A stretch of DNA of 64,000 nucleotides from Jeotgalibaca dankookensis (GTDB taxonomy: Bacteria; Bacillota; Bacilli; Lactobacillales; Aerococcaceae): NCBI RefSeq assembly GCF_002005405.1, contig NZ_CP019728.1, forward strand, positions 124,001 to 188,000, written 5' to 3'. The position numbers and the translations under genes were made by a program. Positions 23,432 through 32,011 of this stretch are shown here, one piece after another. Each line of letters begins with the position of its first letter. Position 1 is the first letter of the stretch. The notes below the pieces were generated by a model. The model searched no databases. It saw only the letters and a program-made list of their open reading frames with translations, and was not told where the DNA came from.

Positions 23432-23527
23432 CTCATCTATCTCTTTCGAGTTGGATTTAGCACCTTGCCAAACGGTAGGTTGCTGAAGCTTCATCGGGCC
23501 AATTCCCTCTGCTTTCTCTGTATAAGT
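23432..23527 (-). ncRNA. SAM-I (S-box) riboswitch
   Basis: On the - strand the conserved S-box blocks occur in order: CAGAGAAAGCAGAGGGA, then TGGCCCGATGAAGC, CAGCAACC, CAAGGTGCTAAATCC and AGATAGATGAG. The P1 stem closes CTTAT with ATGAG. The spacing fits the four-way junction of the class. It precedes a terminator and the 23041 gene, so binding of S-adenosylmethionine should end transcription early. Confidence 0.92.
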
Positions 23528-23930
23528 TGTGATTTAAAATTGTGTATACGTTAATAACATAAAGACACATCGTTCAAAAGAAGTATAAAGTTAGAAAGAT
23601 GAGGTAATTTTATATGAGTTCATTATGGAGTAATTCATGCTAGTCAAAAAAATAATTATGCCATACAAAATAGTAGCGATAAAAACGATGAAACCATAGA
23701 AGCTAAAGTGTTAGAATTGATTTTTATCATCCGCTTTTGGTAAAAATAAAAGATCTAATACTTTATATCCTAAATTATTCACTTAAATATATATACATCG
23801 CAAGGGATTAATTGATTGGGACCTACTATTACAATGCAACAAAAAAAGCCTTTGAATCTCGATATAATCTGAAAGTCATTGGCTATTTCAAATTTAAGTG
23901 AAAAATATATATATCTGTATTATTCTCTAA
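23528..23930. other. AT-rich intergenic region without recognisable gene
   Basis: About 400 bases contain many stops in all frames. The riboswitch promoter must lie in the left part, on the - strand. A 29-codon frame at 23812-23901 (TTG start, then a YNATKKAFESRYNLKVIGY stretch) could be a gene relic but is too short to assign. Confidence 0.5.
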
Positions 23931-24080
23931 TTATTTTCTTGGCTTTCCAGCGTCAGACCTTTTTTTACCCCAACTCCCGTCTTTATTTCTAGAACGGTTT
24001 TGTCCTGCAGTAGGACCTGTTTTTACAACTGGACCTCCAGTTTCACGTGGTGATTTTCTATGATCCTTTTTTTCACTCAT
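23931..24080 (-). CDS. Small basic protein, Gly/Lys/Arg-rich
   Basis: A 49-residue protein with ribosome binding site AAGGAG 9 bases before the ATG. The sequence is strongly basic and proline/glycine-containing (KSPRETGGPVVKTGPTAGQN, then RSRNKDGSWGKKRSDAGKP), without hydrophobic core, and so probably unstructured or nucleic-acid-binding. Similar tiny basic proteins with TAGQNRSRN-like motifs occur in Firmicutes as unnamed conserved proteins. Function unknown. Confidence 0.65.
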   Translation of the reverse strand: MSEKKDHRKSPRETGGPVVKTGPTAGQNRSRNKDGSWGKKRSDAGKPRK

Positions 24081-24262
24081 GTATTGCAACTCCTTTATAA
24101 TTTAGTATTTAAAAATTTCTTACTAAGAATACTCTTATTAATTATCAAATATGATATACTGACTGCTATTACATTAACAACAATCTTTGTATATAGTCGT
24201 AAATACAGCCATATTTGCTTTTGTTTATACAAAGAATTACTATCTAATATAAACATTTCATG

Positions 24263-24439
24263 TTAATTTTTGTCCATTTCCTTAGCTTTAGCTTCTGCCT
24301 TTCTAACTGTTTCATAATAACTTCTGGCATTATTATAGTGGTGACCGCCCTCATCATTTTTTGCTTTAGCCCATTCTCTATCAGCTTTCTCTTTGAATGT
24401 TTTAGCAACATTTTCATAAGTTTCCTTTGACTTTGCCAT
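24263..24439 (-). CDS. Small helical charged protein
   Basis: A 58-residue protein starting MAKSKETYENVAKTFKEKAD and continuing REWAKAKNDEGGHHYNNARS, almost entirely amphipathic helix. AAAGGAGG lies 6 bases before the ATG at 24439; a longer frame to 24553 adds a hydrophobic stretch but has no such site. No known family; its isolated position next to other tiny genes suggests accessory DNA. Confidence 0.65.
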   Translation of the reverse strand: MAKSKETYENVAKTFKEKADREWAKAKNDEGGHHYNNARSYYETVRKAEAKAKEMDKN

Positions 24440-24621
24440 ATAATCCTCCTTTCTAAGGAAAATACTTATTATAAAAAAACAATTTAAGATTCCTAATGTC
24501 AGAAAACGCTTTCCTGCTAATTTAATTGTAGCGAAGAAAGATTCTTTTATCAAGATATATATTGTTTTGATGATTAGATTAATATATAATTATAATAACT
24601 ATTAATAAAGGAGTTGTACAA

Positions 24622-24780
24622 ATGTCTGAAAAAGAAGTATGTTGGAATTGTAGCGGAAAAGGGAAAGAAGAATGCCCAGCTTGTCTAGAACCGTATGGGG
24701 AAATAGAATGGGATTGTGATTATTGTGGTGGTAGTGGGTATTTTATATGTGGTTCATGTGGCGGTTCAGGGGAAAATTAA
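24622..24780 (+). CDS. Small DnaJ-type zinc-finger protein
   Basis: A 52-residue protein with CxxCxGxG-type repeats: CWNCSGKG, CPACLEPYG, CDYCGGSG and CGSCGGSG, the pattern of the DnaJ cysteine-rich domain (two zinc ions expected). It has an AAAGGAG ribosome binding site and its own terminator. No J domain is present, so it is a free zinc-binding module, as in small proteins of this type in Lactobacillales. Partner unknown. Confidence 0.8.
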   Translation: MSEKEVCWNCSGKGKEECPACLEPYGEIEWDCDYCGGSGYFICGSCGGSGEN

Positions 24781-24817
24781 CTAACTCTTTAATAAAAATA
24801 TTCCATTTTTTCTTTCT

Positions 24818-24847
24818 AAAAGCGATATATTATGTTATCGCTTTTTT
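24818..24847 (+). terminator. Terminator after zinc-finger gene
   Basis: AAAGCGATA pairs with TATCGCTTT, followed by six T. Confidence 0.85.
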
Positions 24848-25040
24848 GATTCTATATTAAATAATGCATAAGATTCTTATTCTAAACGTTCTATATACCC
24901 TTCTGAAATGTTCAAAGACACTAAAATTACAACTAAATTTACAGTAAAACACCACAGTCTACATTAAATTTTACATCAATATATTAATAACCACACATGT
25001 GGAGAGCGTTGTCGCACTAGAAAAAATATAAGCAATTAAG

Positions 25041-25085
25041 AAGTTTTTCTACTAGAATAACAATCTAGTAGAGAAGCTTTTTTTT
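25041..25085 (+). terminator. Hairpin upstream of rlmD
   Basis: TCTACTAGA (25048-25056) and TCTAGTAGA (25064-25072) form a perfect stem; outer bases AAG and CTT pair too, and eight T follow. The rest of 24848-25143 shows no gene. Confidence 0.75.
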
Positions 25086-25143
25086 AGTATAATGAGTAGT
25101 ATAGGAAACGAGAACATGAATACGGAAAATTTGAGGTGATGAG

Positions 25144-26556
25144 ATGACAGACAATAGATATCCAACTGAAACGTTAGACGTAACCATTCTCAATATTGAT
25201 GAGAAAGGGTATGGCTATGCAAAACACGTTCATCCACCAGACAGAGGATCAAATGGAAGGACGCTTCATATATATGTAACCAACGTGGTGCCCGGTGATG
25301 TGGTAAGAGTAACCATTCCAGATGCTAAAGGAAGACGGAAAGCGATTGTTACTTACGATGAGCTATTAAAACCAGGACCAACACGTAATCTAGAAATTCC
25401 GACTGATGTGGCTATTTCTGGCGGGACCCCTTTGCAATATATGAACTATGAGGCGCAATTAGAATATAAAATGGCGCTGGTAAAAAACTTTTTAGCTGAA
25501 CAAGGATTTGATTCGTCACTTGTCCAACCAATTATTGGCATGGATGAGCCAACTCGTTACCGAAACAAAATGGAGTTAACCTTTGGGGGAAATGGCGAAT
25601 TAGGGATGCATCAACAAGGCAACTTTCGTAAAGTAATTGATTTAGAAGATTCTATTCTGGCTCCCCACATCATGGTTACTGTAAAAAAAATCGTCAGCAC
25701 ATGGCAAAAAGACTATCACTTACCAGGTTATGACAAAACAAACAAAACTGGTTTATTACGAAACTTGTTATTGCGTTATTCCTTTGCGACAAAGGAATTA
25801 ATGGTTGTCTTGTATGCAACCGAAGGGCCAGCTGCCTACCAAACAGCTGCAGAAGATCTGACGCAAAGATTGACCAGTCAATTTGATAATCTTATTAGCT
25901 TACAATGGATGAAACATGCTTCTAGTGGTGAGCGGATTCAAGCGGATGAAACCTTTATTTTGCATGGCCGTGATTACCTGAATGACGAATTAAACGGGTT
26001 CAAATACCGTATTTGGCCGGATACCTTTTTTCAGGCGAATCCTATCCAAGCCGAAAAACTAGTCAACTTAGCCCTAGAAATGGCAGATGTAAATAAGGAC
26101 ATGCATGTTTTGGACTTGTTTTGTGGTGTCGGGACCTTCAGTTTGCCACTAGCGCAAAAAAGTAAGGCCTTAGCGGGTATTGAAATAGTTGAAAACTCAA
26201 TTATTTCGGCAAAACGGAATGCAAAAGATAATGGCTTAAATAATACCTATTTCATGACAGCCGATGCACGCCAAGGATTAATTGATTTAAAAGAGGCATG
26301 GGGACATCCTGATTTACTAGTTTTAGATCCACCTAGAAGTGGTGCCGGTGGAAAAGTCATGCGCAGTATCGGACGCTTTGGAACAGATAAGGTTGTTTAT
26401 GTTTCTTGTAGTCCGAAAAGCTTGACAGATGACCTCGTCTGGCTAAGAAACTTTGGATATGAGCTTGTAACCGTTCAGCCGGTTGACCAGTTTCCGCATA
26501 CGACGCACGTCGAAAGCGTGGCACTACTAAAACGCGTAAATAGTAAAATGCAATAA
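25144..26556 (+). CDS. rlmD: 23S rRNA (uracil-5-)-methyltransferase RlmD/RlmCD
   Basis: A 470-residue TrmA-family RNA methyltransferase adding a methyl group to C5 of uracil in 23S rRNA, using S-adenosylmethionine. It has an N-terminal TRAM RNA-binding domain (residues about 5-65), the AdoMet loop LDLFCGVGTFSLPLA (about 322), DPPRSGAG (about 397) and the catalytic Cys in VYVSCSPKSL (about 422). The iron-sulfur cysteines of E. coli RumA are lacking, as in Bacillus RlmCD, which modifies both U747 and U1939. It is intact. Confidence 0.95.
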   Translation: MTDNRYPTETLDVTILNIDEKGYGYAKHVHPPDRGSNGRTLHIYVTNVVPGDVVRVTIPDAKGRRKAIVTYDELLKPGPTRNLEIPTDVAISGGTPLQYMNYEAQLEYKMALVKNFLAEQGFDSSLVQPIIGMDEPTRYRNKMELTFGGNGELGMHQQGNFRKVIDLEDSILAPHIMVTVKKIVSTWQKDYHLPGYDKTNKTGLLRNLLLRYSFATKELMVVLYATEGPAAYQTAAEDLTQRLTSQFDNLISLQWMKHASSGERIQADETFILHGRDYLNDELNGFKYRIWPDTFFQANPIQAEKLVNLALEMADVNKDMHVLDLFCGVGTFSLPLAQKSKALAGIEIVENSIISAKRNAKDNGLNNTYFMTADARQGLIDLKEAWGHPDLLVLDPPRSGAGGKVMRSIGRFGTDKVVYVSCSPKSLTDDLVWLRNFGYELVTVQPVDQFPHTTHVESVALLKRVNSKMQ

Positions 26557-26569
26557 AAAATTATATAAC

Positions 26570-26620
26570 AAGATTTTCAATAGCTCAGATTTATTCTAAG
26601 CAAGTGAAAATCTTATTTTT
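26570..26620 (+). terminator. Terminator after rlmD
   Basis: AAGATTTTCA pairs with TGAAAATCTT over a 25-base loop, followed by ATTTTTTA. Confidence 0.7.
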
Positions 26621-26661
26621 TATTCATTAAAAAGGTGAATAATATAAGGAGAGTTTAGACG

Positions 26662-27231
26662 ATGAGAACAAATCGTATAGAGGCGTTTAGTGATGGCGTT
26701 CTCGCTATTATTATCACGATTATGGTATTGGAACTGAAGCCACCAGAAACAGTCGATCGAGAAGCAATCAGAATATTGATTCCCACCTTAGTAAGTTACC
26801 TATTGAGTTTTATCTATGTAGGTATTTACTGGAACAATCACCACCACTTACTCTATAAATTAAAGCGTTTGGATTGAAAAGTTCTTTGGAGTAACCTACA
26901 TTGGTTATTCTGGATGTCACCCATTCCATTTTCCACAGCTTGGGTGGGGATGAGCCCTTTAGAAACTGTGCCCGCTATCGTTTATGGAGTCATCCTATTT
27001 TTTTGTGCCGTTTCCTATTTATTTTTACAAAAAAAAGTAGTGGAATGTGAGGGTAGCAATTCTGACTTAGCAAAAGAGATTGGTTTTGACTGGAAAGGAA
27101 AAACGTCGCTCGTTATGTATGCTACTGGAATTGCTTTTGCCTTTTGGTTGCCAATTATTTCTTATGTGATGTACTTTGTTGTGGCAATTGGCTGGTTTAT
27201 ACCTGATTCTCGTATTGAGAAAAAAATTTAG
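26662..27231 (+). pseudogene. TMEM175-family potassium channel gene with in-frame stop
   Basis: The frame encodes a bacterial TMEM175 (DUF1211) channel: RIEAFSDGVLAIIITIMVLE with the family FSDG signature, and YVGIYWNNHHHLLYKLKRLD. A TGA at 26875-26877 then interrupts, after which the same frame goes on with KVLWSNLHWLFWMSPIPF and further membrane segments to 27231. The family has Gly (GGA) here, so one G-to-T change explains the stop. The 71-residue product keeps about two membrane segments and should not form the channel. A sequencing error is the alternative. Confidence 0.88.
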
Positions 27232-27264
27232 GAATCGTTATTGGAAGTAGGATATGGCTATAGA

Positions 27265-27303
27265 AATACCGCTTTAAGTCCGTTGACTTAAAGCGGTATT
27301 TTT
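27265..27303. terminator. Bidirectional terminator
   Basis: AATACCGCTTTAAGT pairs perfectly with ACTTAAAGCGGTATT around a 6-base loop, between the TMEM175 gene and the converging EamA gene, and overlaps the EamA stop codon. Confidence 0.9.
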
Positions 27304-28163
27304 CTTTGTGATTTTTGATGGTCCATAGAAATAAAAATAACCGTTGAGAGAATAATGGTTCCACCAATAGCGGTATTAACCGTCAATGCCTCACCTAATA
27401 CAAAATAAGCAAGGATGATGGCGTACAAGGGTTCTAACATGGTGATGATACTCGCCATGTAAGCCGAAACGTGTTTAAGTCCATTAATAAAAAGGGTGTG
27501 GGCGATACCTGTAAACACCGTTCCTAAAAGAAGCAGCATAAATAAATCGTAAGATGTTACAGAAGGTTTTATTATAAAAACACTTGGTAATAAAACAACG
27601 GTTGCGACTGCCTGTTCATAGAAAGCAATCACTTTCCCATTGTAATGTTTAACCAACTTCTCATTGAGAATGGTAAAAATAGCATAGACTAAACCTGAAA
27701 ATACCCCAATCATACTTCCTGCCATCGTATCACTGAAAACATCTTTTAAAGGGACAATAAATAAAATTCCTAAAATCGTAATGAACCCAAAGAAAACTTC
27801 TTTTTTTGATAATGCCTCTCGATTAATTAAAGGCCGAAATAGACTTACAAATACTGGGAAAGTAGAAAAAGTTAAAAGACCAATCGCAACATTTGATAAC
27901 TGAATAGCAGCAAAAAATGTTGTCCAATGAACAGCTAAAAGGATTCCCATTAAAACCATTTTCTGGTAGTCTTTTTTATGGTGCAGTTTTAAAGATTCTT
28001 TACTGATCACGAGCCATATCAATATAAAAACAGCAGCAACAAAAACACGACCAAAAACAATAACAAAAGGATTTAAATTAACTAGCTTGGCAAATAATCC
28101 CGTTAAACCGAAAAGAAAAACAGCCAAATGAACGTTTAAATAACTTTTTTTAGGTGTAGACAT
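27288..28163 (-). CDS. EamA/DMT-superfamily transporter
   Basis: A 291-residue inner-membrane protein with ten predicted membrane segments in two EamA repeats (LNVHLAVFLFGLTGLFAK at the start of repeat 1, GSMIGVFSGLVYAIFTILNE at the start of repeat 2, and MASIITMLEPLYAIILAYFV in the last part). The family exports metabolites or amino acids; substrate unknown. The start at 28163 is used since the upstream in-frame ATG lies inside the GGGAG ribosome binding site. It stands alone. Confidence 0.9.
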   Translation of the reverse strand: MSTPKKSYLNVHLAVFLFGLTGLFAKLVNLNPFVIVFGRVFVAAVFILIWLVISKESLKLHHKKDYQKMVLMGILLAVHWTTFFAAIQLSNVAIGLLTFSTFPVFVSLFRPLINREALSKKEVFFGFITILGILFIVPLKDVFSDTMAGSMIGVFSGLVYAIFTILNEKLVKHYNGKVIAFYEQAVATVVLLPSVFIIKPSVTSYDLFMLLLLGTVFTGIAHTLFINGLKHVSAYMASIITMLEPLYAIILAYFVLGEALTVNTAIGGTIILSTVIFISMDHQKSQRKIPL

Positions 28164-28290
28164 TATACTCTCCCTCATTATCGTTTTTTAAAAGTAGATA
28201 AACTACATAATAGCACGAATTTGGTAATTAAATGAAAAAATGTAAGAAATAATCTTGTCTTATGATAGAATAAACAAAGGAGTGATAAAT

Positions 28291-28611
28291 ATGGCTTTAG
28301 GAGTTTTATGGATATTATTTATAGCATTGGCTGTAATTGCAATTATATTACAGTTTTTATTATATAAACAGGACGGTACCAGACAAAATACTATTTTTAT
28401 AGGTAACGCGATATTAGGATTTATATTATCCTATATGACTTATACATCATTACCGATGAATGTCACTGGCCAAAGAAACGTGGCGATTGGTTTAGCGGTG
28501 GTAATTGTAGTAGCTCTTTTATTAAAATTTGTGATAAACAGATATGAGAACGCCAGCAAATTACTGCTTTCCCTAGCGATTGTCGGTAGTTTTATACAAC
28601 TATTTCTATAA
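28291..28611 (+). CDS. Small membrane protein of unknown function
   Basis: A 106-residue protein with four hydrophobic segments: LGVLWILFIALAVIAIILQF, then NTIFIGNAILGFILSYMTY, NVAIGLAVVIVVALLLKFV and ASKLLLSLAIVGSFIQLFL. The ATG at 28291 follows AAAGGAGTG. No catalytic motif is seen. It ends 60 bases before the diguanylate cyclase gene. Confidence 0.75.
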   Translation: MALGVLWILFIALAVIAIILQFLLYKQDGTRQNTIFIGNAILGFILSYMTYTSLPMNVTGQRNVAIGLAVVIVVALLLKFVINRYENASKLLLSLAIVGSFIQLFL

Positions 28612-28671
28612 AAAGAGTGAAAATAGGAAAGAGCTCTCTTTGAGATCCTATTTTGAAGGGAATGTAACAGC

Positions 28672-30267
28672 ATGTTGGCGACGCTATCAAAAAACAAAAA
28701 AATGTTTATAAACTATGTCATGATTATATTTTTATTACTAAGTTTTGTGGTATTGTTTTCTTCAGTTTTTTTACAGTATAAATCAAACGAAGTTGAGAAA
28801 AGTAGTGTCATTAGTAACGAGCAAAATTTACTTAAAATAGAAAATAATGTTGTTTCCAATCGGATTAATAAGATATCCAGTGACTTGCTCTATTTGCTAG
28901 ATAGTTTTCAACTGGAAGATCAAGGGGATGGCAATTATTCTAAACAGGAACAGCAGTTTTTAGCCTTTTCTAGTCGGAAAAAAATTTATAATCAAATTCG
29001 TTTCATTGACGTAGAAGGAAATGAAGTCATCCGAGTGAATTATAAAGATAACCGTGCAACGCTTGTTGAACAAAACGAGCTACAAAATAAACAGGGCCGT
29101 GACTATTTTCAAGAAACAATTCGTTTGGAGCAAGACCAGATTTATATTTCTAGACTAGAATTAAATATTGAAAATAAAAAAATAATAGAGGAAGATAACC
29201 CGGTTATTCGTATCTCAGCACCTCACTATTTAGACGGAGAGCTACAAGGAATGATTATTTTAAATTATTCTGCAAACGATATTTTTAATCAAATTCGGCA
29301 AGTAGCTTCAATTAGCCATGGCCAAATATTTATGTTAGATTCCCAAGCATATTGGCTATACAACAGTCATAATCGCGATAAAGAGTGGGGATTTATGTAT
29401 GAAAATCGGACTAACCATAAATTTTCTAAAGAGTTTCCTACTGAATGGGAGAAAATGCATACCGATGAGAGTGGATATCAAGTCAGTAAAGCAGGGCTCT
29501 TTATTTACACGAGTGTGGCACCTAGCCGTTTGTTCAGACAAACCAATACCACACATACCTATGTTTCAAGTTTAGAGGACTGGTTACTGGTTTCTTATGT
29601 TCCTGCCCAATCCCAGAAAGGAATGTTATTTAGCCAGGATATTTGGTTGTTATCACTCAACTCATTGAAAAAGAATTACTATTTCTACATTATAATTTTA
29701 CTGATAGCTATTGCTATTGCAGCTTTAATAGTCACAAATAAAAGTAAAATCGAAGAGATTAAATATTTTTCCGAATATGACGTGATGACAGGTGTCTATA
29801 ACAGGCGAGCTGGCTTTCATAAACTCGCCCAACTTTATAAAAAATCTGCCGATAAACCCGTTCACCATAGCCTATGCTTCATTGACATTAATGGGTTAAA
29901 AGAAGTCAATGATGCATTGGGACATGAAACGGGCGATGAATTAATTCGCAGTGTTGTTGAAGGAATCAAAAAAAATATCCGCACAAATGACTTTATTTCT
30001 CGTCTGGGCGGCGATGAATTCTTGATTTTATTCGAAAATTTAAATGCTTATGAAGCCGAAAAGGTATGGCAACGTATTGTTAAGTATTACGAATCTATCA
30101 ATAAAAATGAAGGACGTCCCTACCTCATCGGTGTCAGCCATGGGATTGAATCATTTAAGTTCGATGCCAATCAATATATCGATGCTATCATCAATAGCGC
30201 CGACGAAAAAATGTACCACGAAAAACGAGTAGTCAAAAAAGAAATGCAAGTCTTAAGAGAGAATTAA
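28672..30267 (+). CDS. Diguanylate cyclase with extracytoplasmic Cache sensor
   Basis: A 531-residue membrane sensor enzyme that should make cyclic di-GMP. It has an N-terminal membrane segment (about 11-35), an outside dCache-type domain to about residue 330 (typical stretches FIDVEGNEVIRVNY and FMLDSQAYWLYNS), a second membrane segment (YYFYIIILLIAIAIAALIV) and a C-terminal GGDEF domain with intact active site RLGGDEFLIL near 440 and the IDINGLKEVNDALGH substrate motif. No inhibitory RxxD is evident right upstream. No EAL or PilZ gene lies in the window. Confidence 0.93.
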   Translation: MLATLSKNKKMFINYVMIIFLLLSFVVLFSSVFLQYKSNEVEKSSVISNEQNLLKIENNVVSNRINKISSDLLYLLDSFQLEDQGDGNYSKQEQQFLAFSSRKKIYNQIRFIDVEGNEVIRVNYKDNRATLVEQNELQNKQGRDYFQETIRLEQDQIYISRLELNIENKKIIEEDNPVIRISAPHYLDGELQGMIILNYSANDIFNQIRQVASISHGQIFMLDSQAYWLYNSHNRDKEWGFMYENRTNHKFSKEFPTEWEKMHTDESGYQVSKAGLFIYTSVAPSRLFRQTNTTHTYVSSLEDWLLVSYVPAQSQKGMLFSQDIWLLSLNSLKKNYYFYIIILLIAIAIAALIVTNKSKIEEIKYFSEYDVMTGVYNRRAGFHKLAQLYKKSADKPVHHSLCFIDINGLKEVNDALGHETGDELIRSVVEGIKKNIRTNDFISRLGGDEFLILFENLNAYEAEKVWQRIVKYYESINKNEGRPYLIGVSHGIESFKFDANQYIDAIINSADEKMYHEKRVVKKEMQVLREN

Positions 30268-30273
30268 TGAAGA

Positions 30274-30317
30274 GAAGAGCCCGAACTTGTTTATAACCAG
30301 TTCAGGCTCTTCTTTTT
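30274..30317 (+). terminator. Terminator after diguanylate cyclase gene
   Basis: GAAGAGCC pairs with GGCTCTTC, with inner GAAC/GTTC, followed by TTTTTA. Confidence 0.85.
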
Positions 30318-30395
30318 ACTGTATTAAGGAAATAACAGTAGGGTTTTGTTATTATATAATAAGAGAAATTAAATCAGCAAAAAGGAGTGATCGAT

Positions 30396-30608
30396 ATGGA
30401 CGGTAAAAAAAGAGCAAATATACAAGTTGGTAAAAAAGTAAAAGTAGTTCAAAAAGCCGATCAACGTACTGGGAAGCTAACCGAAGGGGTAGTGGCACGT
30501 TTATTAACAAAATCTGCCACACATCTACATGGGATTAAAGTTATGCTTGAAAATGGCGTTGTTGGTAGAGTACAAGAAGTTATAACAACAGAGGTGGGAA
30601 AAGAGTGA
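30396..30608 (+). CDS. ywbE: YwbE-family protein
   Basis: A 70-residue member of the small conserved YwbE family (DUF2196): GKKRANIQVGKKVKVVQKAD, then TGKLTEGVVARLLTKSATH and HGIKVMLENGVVGRVQEV. The fold is a likely SH3-like barrel; function not known. The ATG at 30396 is preferred because GGAGTG lies 8 bases before it, over a GTG at 30387 that overlaps the site. It overlaps the exonuclease gene by 4 bases (GTGA). Confidence 0.88.
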   Translation: MDGKKRANIQVGKKVKVVQKADQRTGKLTEGVVARLLTKSATHLHGIKVMLENGVVGRVQEVITTEVGKE

Positions 30609-31432
30609 AGTTTATTTCATGGAATATTGATTCATTAAATGCCGCATTAACCAGTGATTCTAACCGTGCTTTTTTGACGCAAGAAACACTTGAAAACATT
30701 ATTGCACATGATCCGGATGTTATTGCGATTCAAGAAACAAAATTACCGAGTAAAGGACCAACTAAAAAACATATTGAAATTTTGTCAGAAAAATTCCCTG
30801 ATTATGAATTTGTTTGGAATAGTTCCGTAGAACCAGCGCGTAAAGGCTATGCTGGGACTATATTTTTATATAAAAATCATTTAAATCCTACGGTCACTTA
30901 TCCAATTATAGGTGCACCATCTACAATGGATTTGGAAGGCCGACTTATTACGTTAGAGTTTGATGATTTTTATTTAACACAAACCTATACACCAAATGCA
31001 GGTAGTGGGTTAAGTCGTTTAGAAGAGCGCCAAAAATGGGATGAAAAATATGCAGACTATTTGGTTTCTTTAGATCAGGAAAAACCGGTTATTGCGACGG
31101 GTGACTTTAACGTGGCTCATAAAGAGATTGACCTTGCTAACCCGGAAAGTAACCGAATGTCCGCCGGCTTTACCGACGAAGAGCGCCAAGGTTTCACCAA
31201 TCTTTTAGCAAAAGGGTTTACCGATACCTTCCGCCATCTTCACGGAGATGTGACCGGTGTTTATACGTGGTGGGCACAGCGCGCTAAAACAAGTAAAATC
31301 AATAATTCCGGCTGGAGAATTGATTACTGGTTAGTCAGTGATCATTTAGCCGATAAAGTAATAAAGTCAGAAATGATTGATTCAGGTACTAGACAGGACC
31401 ATACACCGTTGTTATTTGAAATTGATTTATAA
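30605..31432 (+). CDS. exoA: Exodeoxyribonuclease III (AP endonuclease)
   Basis: A 275-residue Mg-dependent exonuclease/AP endonuclease for base-excision repair. Motifs: FISWNIDSLNA (Asn metal site), IAIQETKLP (Glu metal site), the Tyr in QTYTPNAG, GDFNVAH (catalytic Asp-Asn) and DHTPLLFEI at the C-terminus (His). GTG start overlaps the ywbE stop codon, so it is translationally coupled. Complete and probably active. Confidence 0.94.
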   Translation: MKFISWNIDSLNAALTSDSNRAFLTQETLENIIAHDPDVIAIQETKLPSKGPTKKHIEILSEKFPDYEFVWNSSVEPARKGYAGTIFLYKNHLNPTVTYPIIGAPSTMDLEGRLITLEFDDFYLTQTYTPNAGSGLSRLEERQKWDEKYADYLVSLDQEKPVIATGDFNVAHKEIDLANPESNRMSAGFTDEERQGFTNLLAKGFTDTFRHLHGDVTGVYTWWAQRAKTSKINNSGWRIDYWLVSDHLADKVIKSEMIDSGTRQDHTPLLFEIDL

Positions 31433-31465
31433 GAGCTTTAAGACTTAAGTGGGGAGGAAAGTAAC

Positions 31466-31984
31466 ATAGAAGTAGTCGATTTAACCATGCCTATAGAGTC
31501 TGGTATGCCTGTTTTTCCAGGCGATCCGCCAGTAAAAATTGATCGTATCCATACTTATCGAGAAAATGGTTGGGAACTGAGATCTTTACAGTTCGGTTCT
31601 CATACCGGCACACATGTGGATGCTTTTTCACATATGCATCAAGGAGCCGAAAATCTGGATCAGATTCCTTTGGAACAATTCTTTGGCCCCGCCTATTTGG
31701 TTGAAAAGGGAGCAGCTTTGCCTCGAAATAGCGGTTTGATTTTTCAAGAGGCAGTCGATGAAACCCAACTTAAAGCCATATTAGACGTACAGCCAAAGTT
31801 TGTGGGCGGAAATATCAGTGAATCTTTAGAACGTGCTTTACTCAAGCACCGTATTCTTACTTACACAAATCTCGTTCACTTGGAAAAATTACCTAAAGGG
31901 AAACCTTTTATGTTTTACGGCTTTCCTTTAAAAATTAAAGCTGGCGATGGCTCACCTGTCAGAGCCATTGCAATTATTGAATAA
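31466..31984 (+). CDS. Cyclase-family metal hydrolase, probable AUA start
   Basis: A 172-residue member of the cyclase/kynurenine formamidase family. The metal-binding motif SHTGTHVDAFSHM is intact near residue 52, and the family N-terminus xEVVDLTMPIESGMPVFPG is readable only if translation starts at the ATA at 31466. GGGAGG lies 8 bases upstream of it, whereas the first ATG (31487) has no ribosome binding site and would drop seven conserved residues. It is shorter than the typical 210 residues. Substrate unknown. Confidence 0.8.
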   Translation: MEVVDLTMPIESGMPVFPGDPPVKIDRIHTYRENGWELRSLQFGSHTGTHVDAFSHMHQGAENLDQIPLEQFFGPAYLVEKGAALPRNSGLIFQEAVDETQLKAILDVQPKFVGGNISESLERALLKHRILTYTNLVHLEKLPKGKPFMFYGFPLKIKAGDGSPVRAIAIIE

Positions 31985-32011
31985 ATTAAACATTTCATAA
32001 GGAGAATAAAC

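Noticed and set aside
23812-23901. 29-codon frame with a TTG start
   Set aside because: A weak AAGGGA site precedes it, but it is too short and without a recognised relative to call a gene.
24060-24266. 68-residue hydrophobic ORF on the + strand
   Set aside because: It overlaps the start region of the small basic gene on the - strand, has no ribosome site and is AT-driven.
25144-26556. rlmD as attachment site of the prophage
   Set aside because: Some mobile elements with serine recombinases enter rum-type genes, but this gene is intact and 2.1 kb of other genes lie between; no repeat of its sequence was seen at the prophage end.
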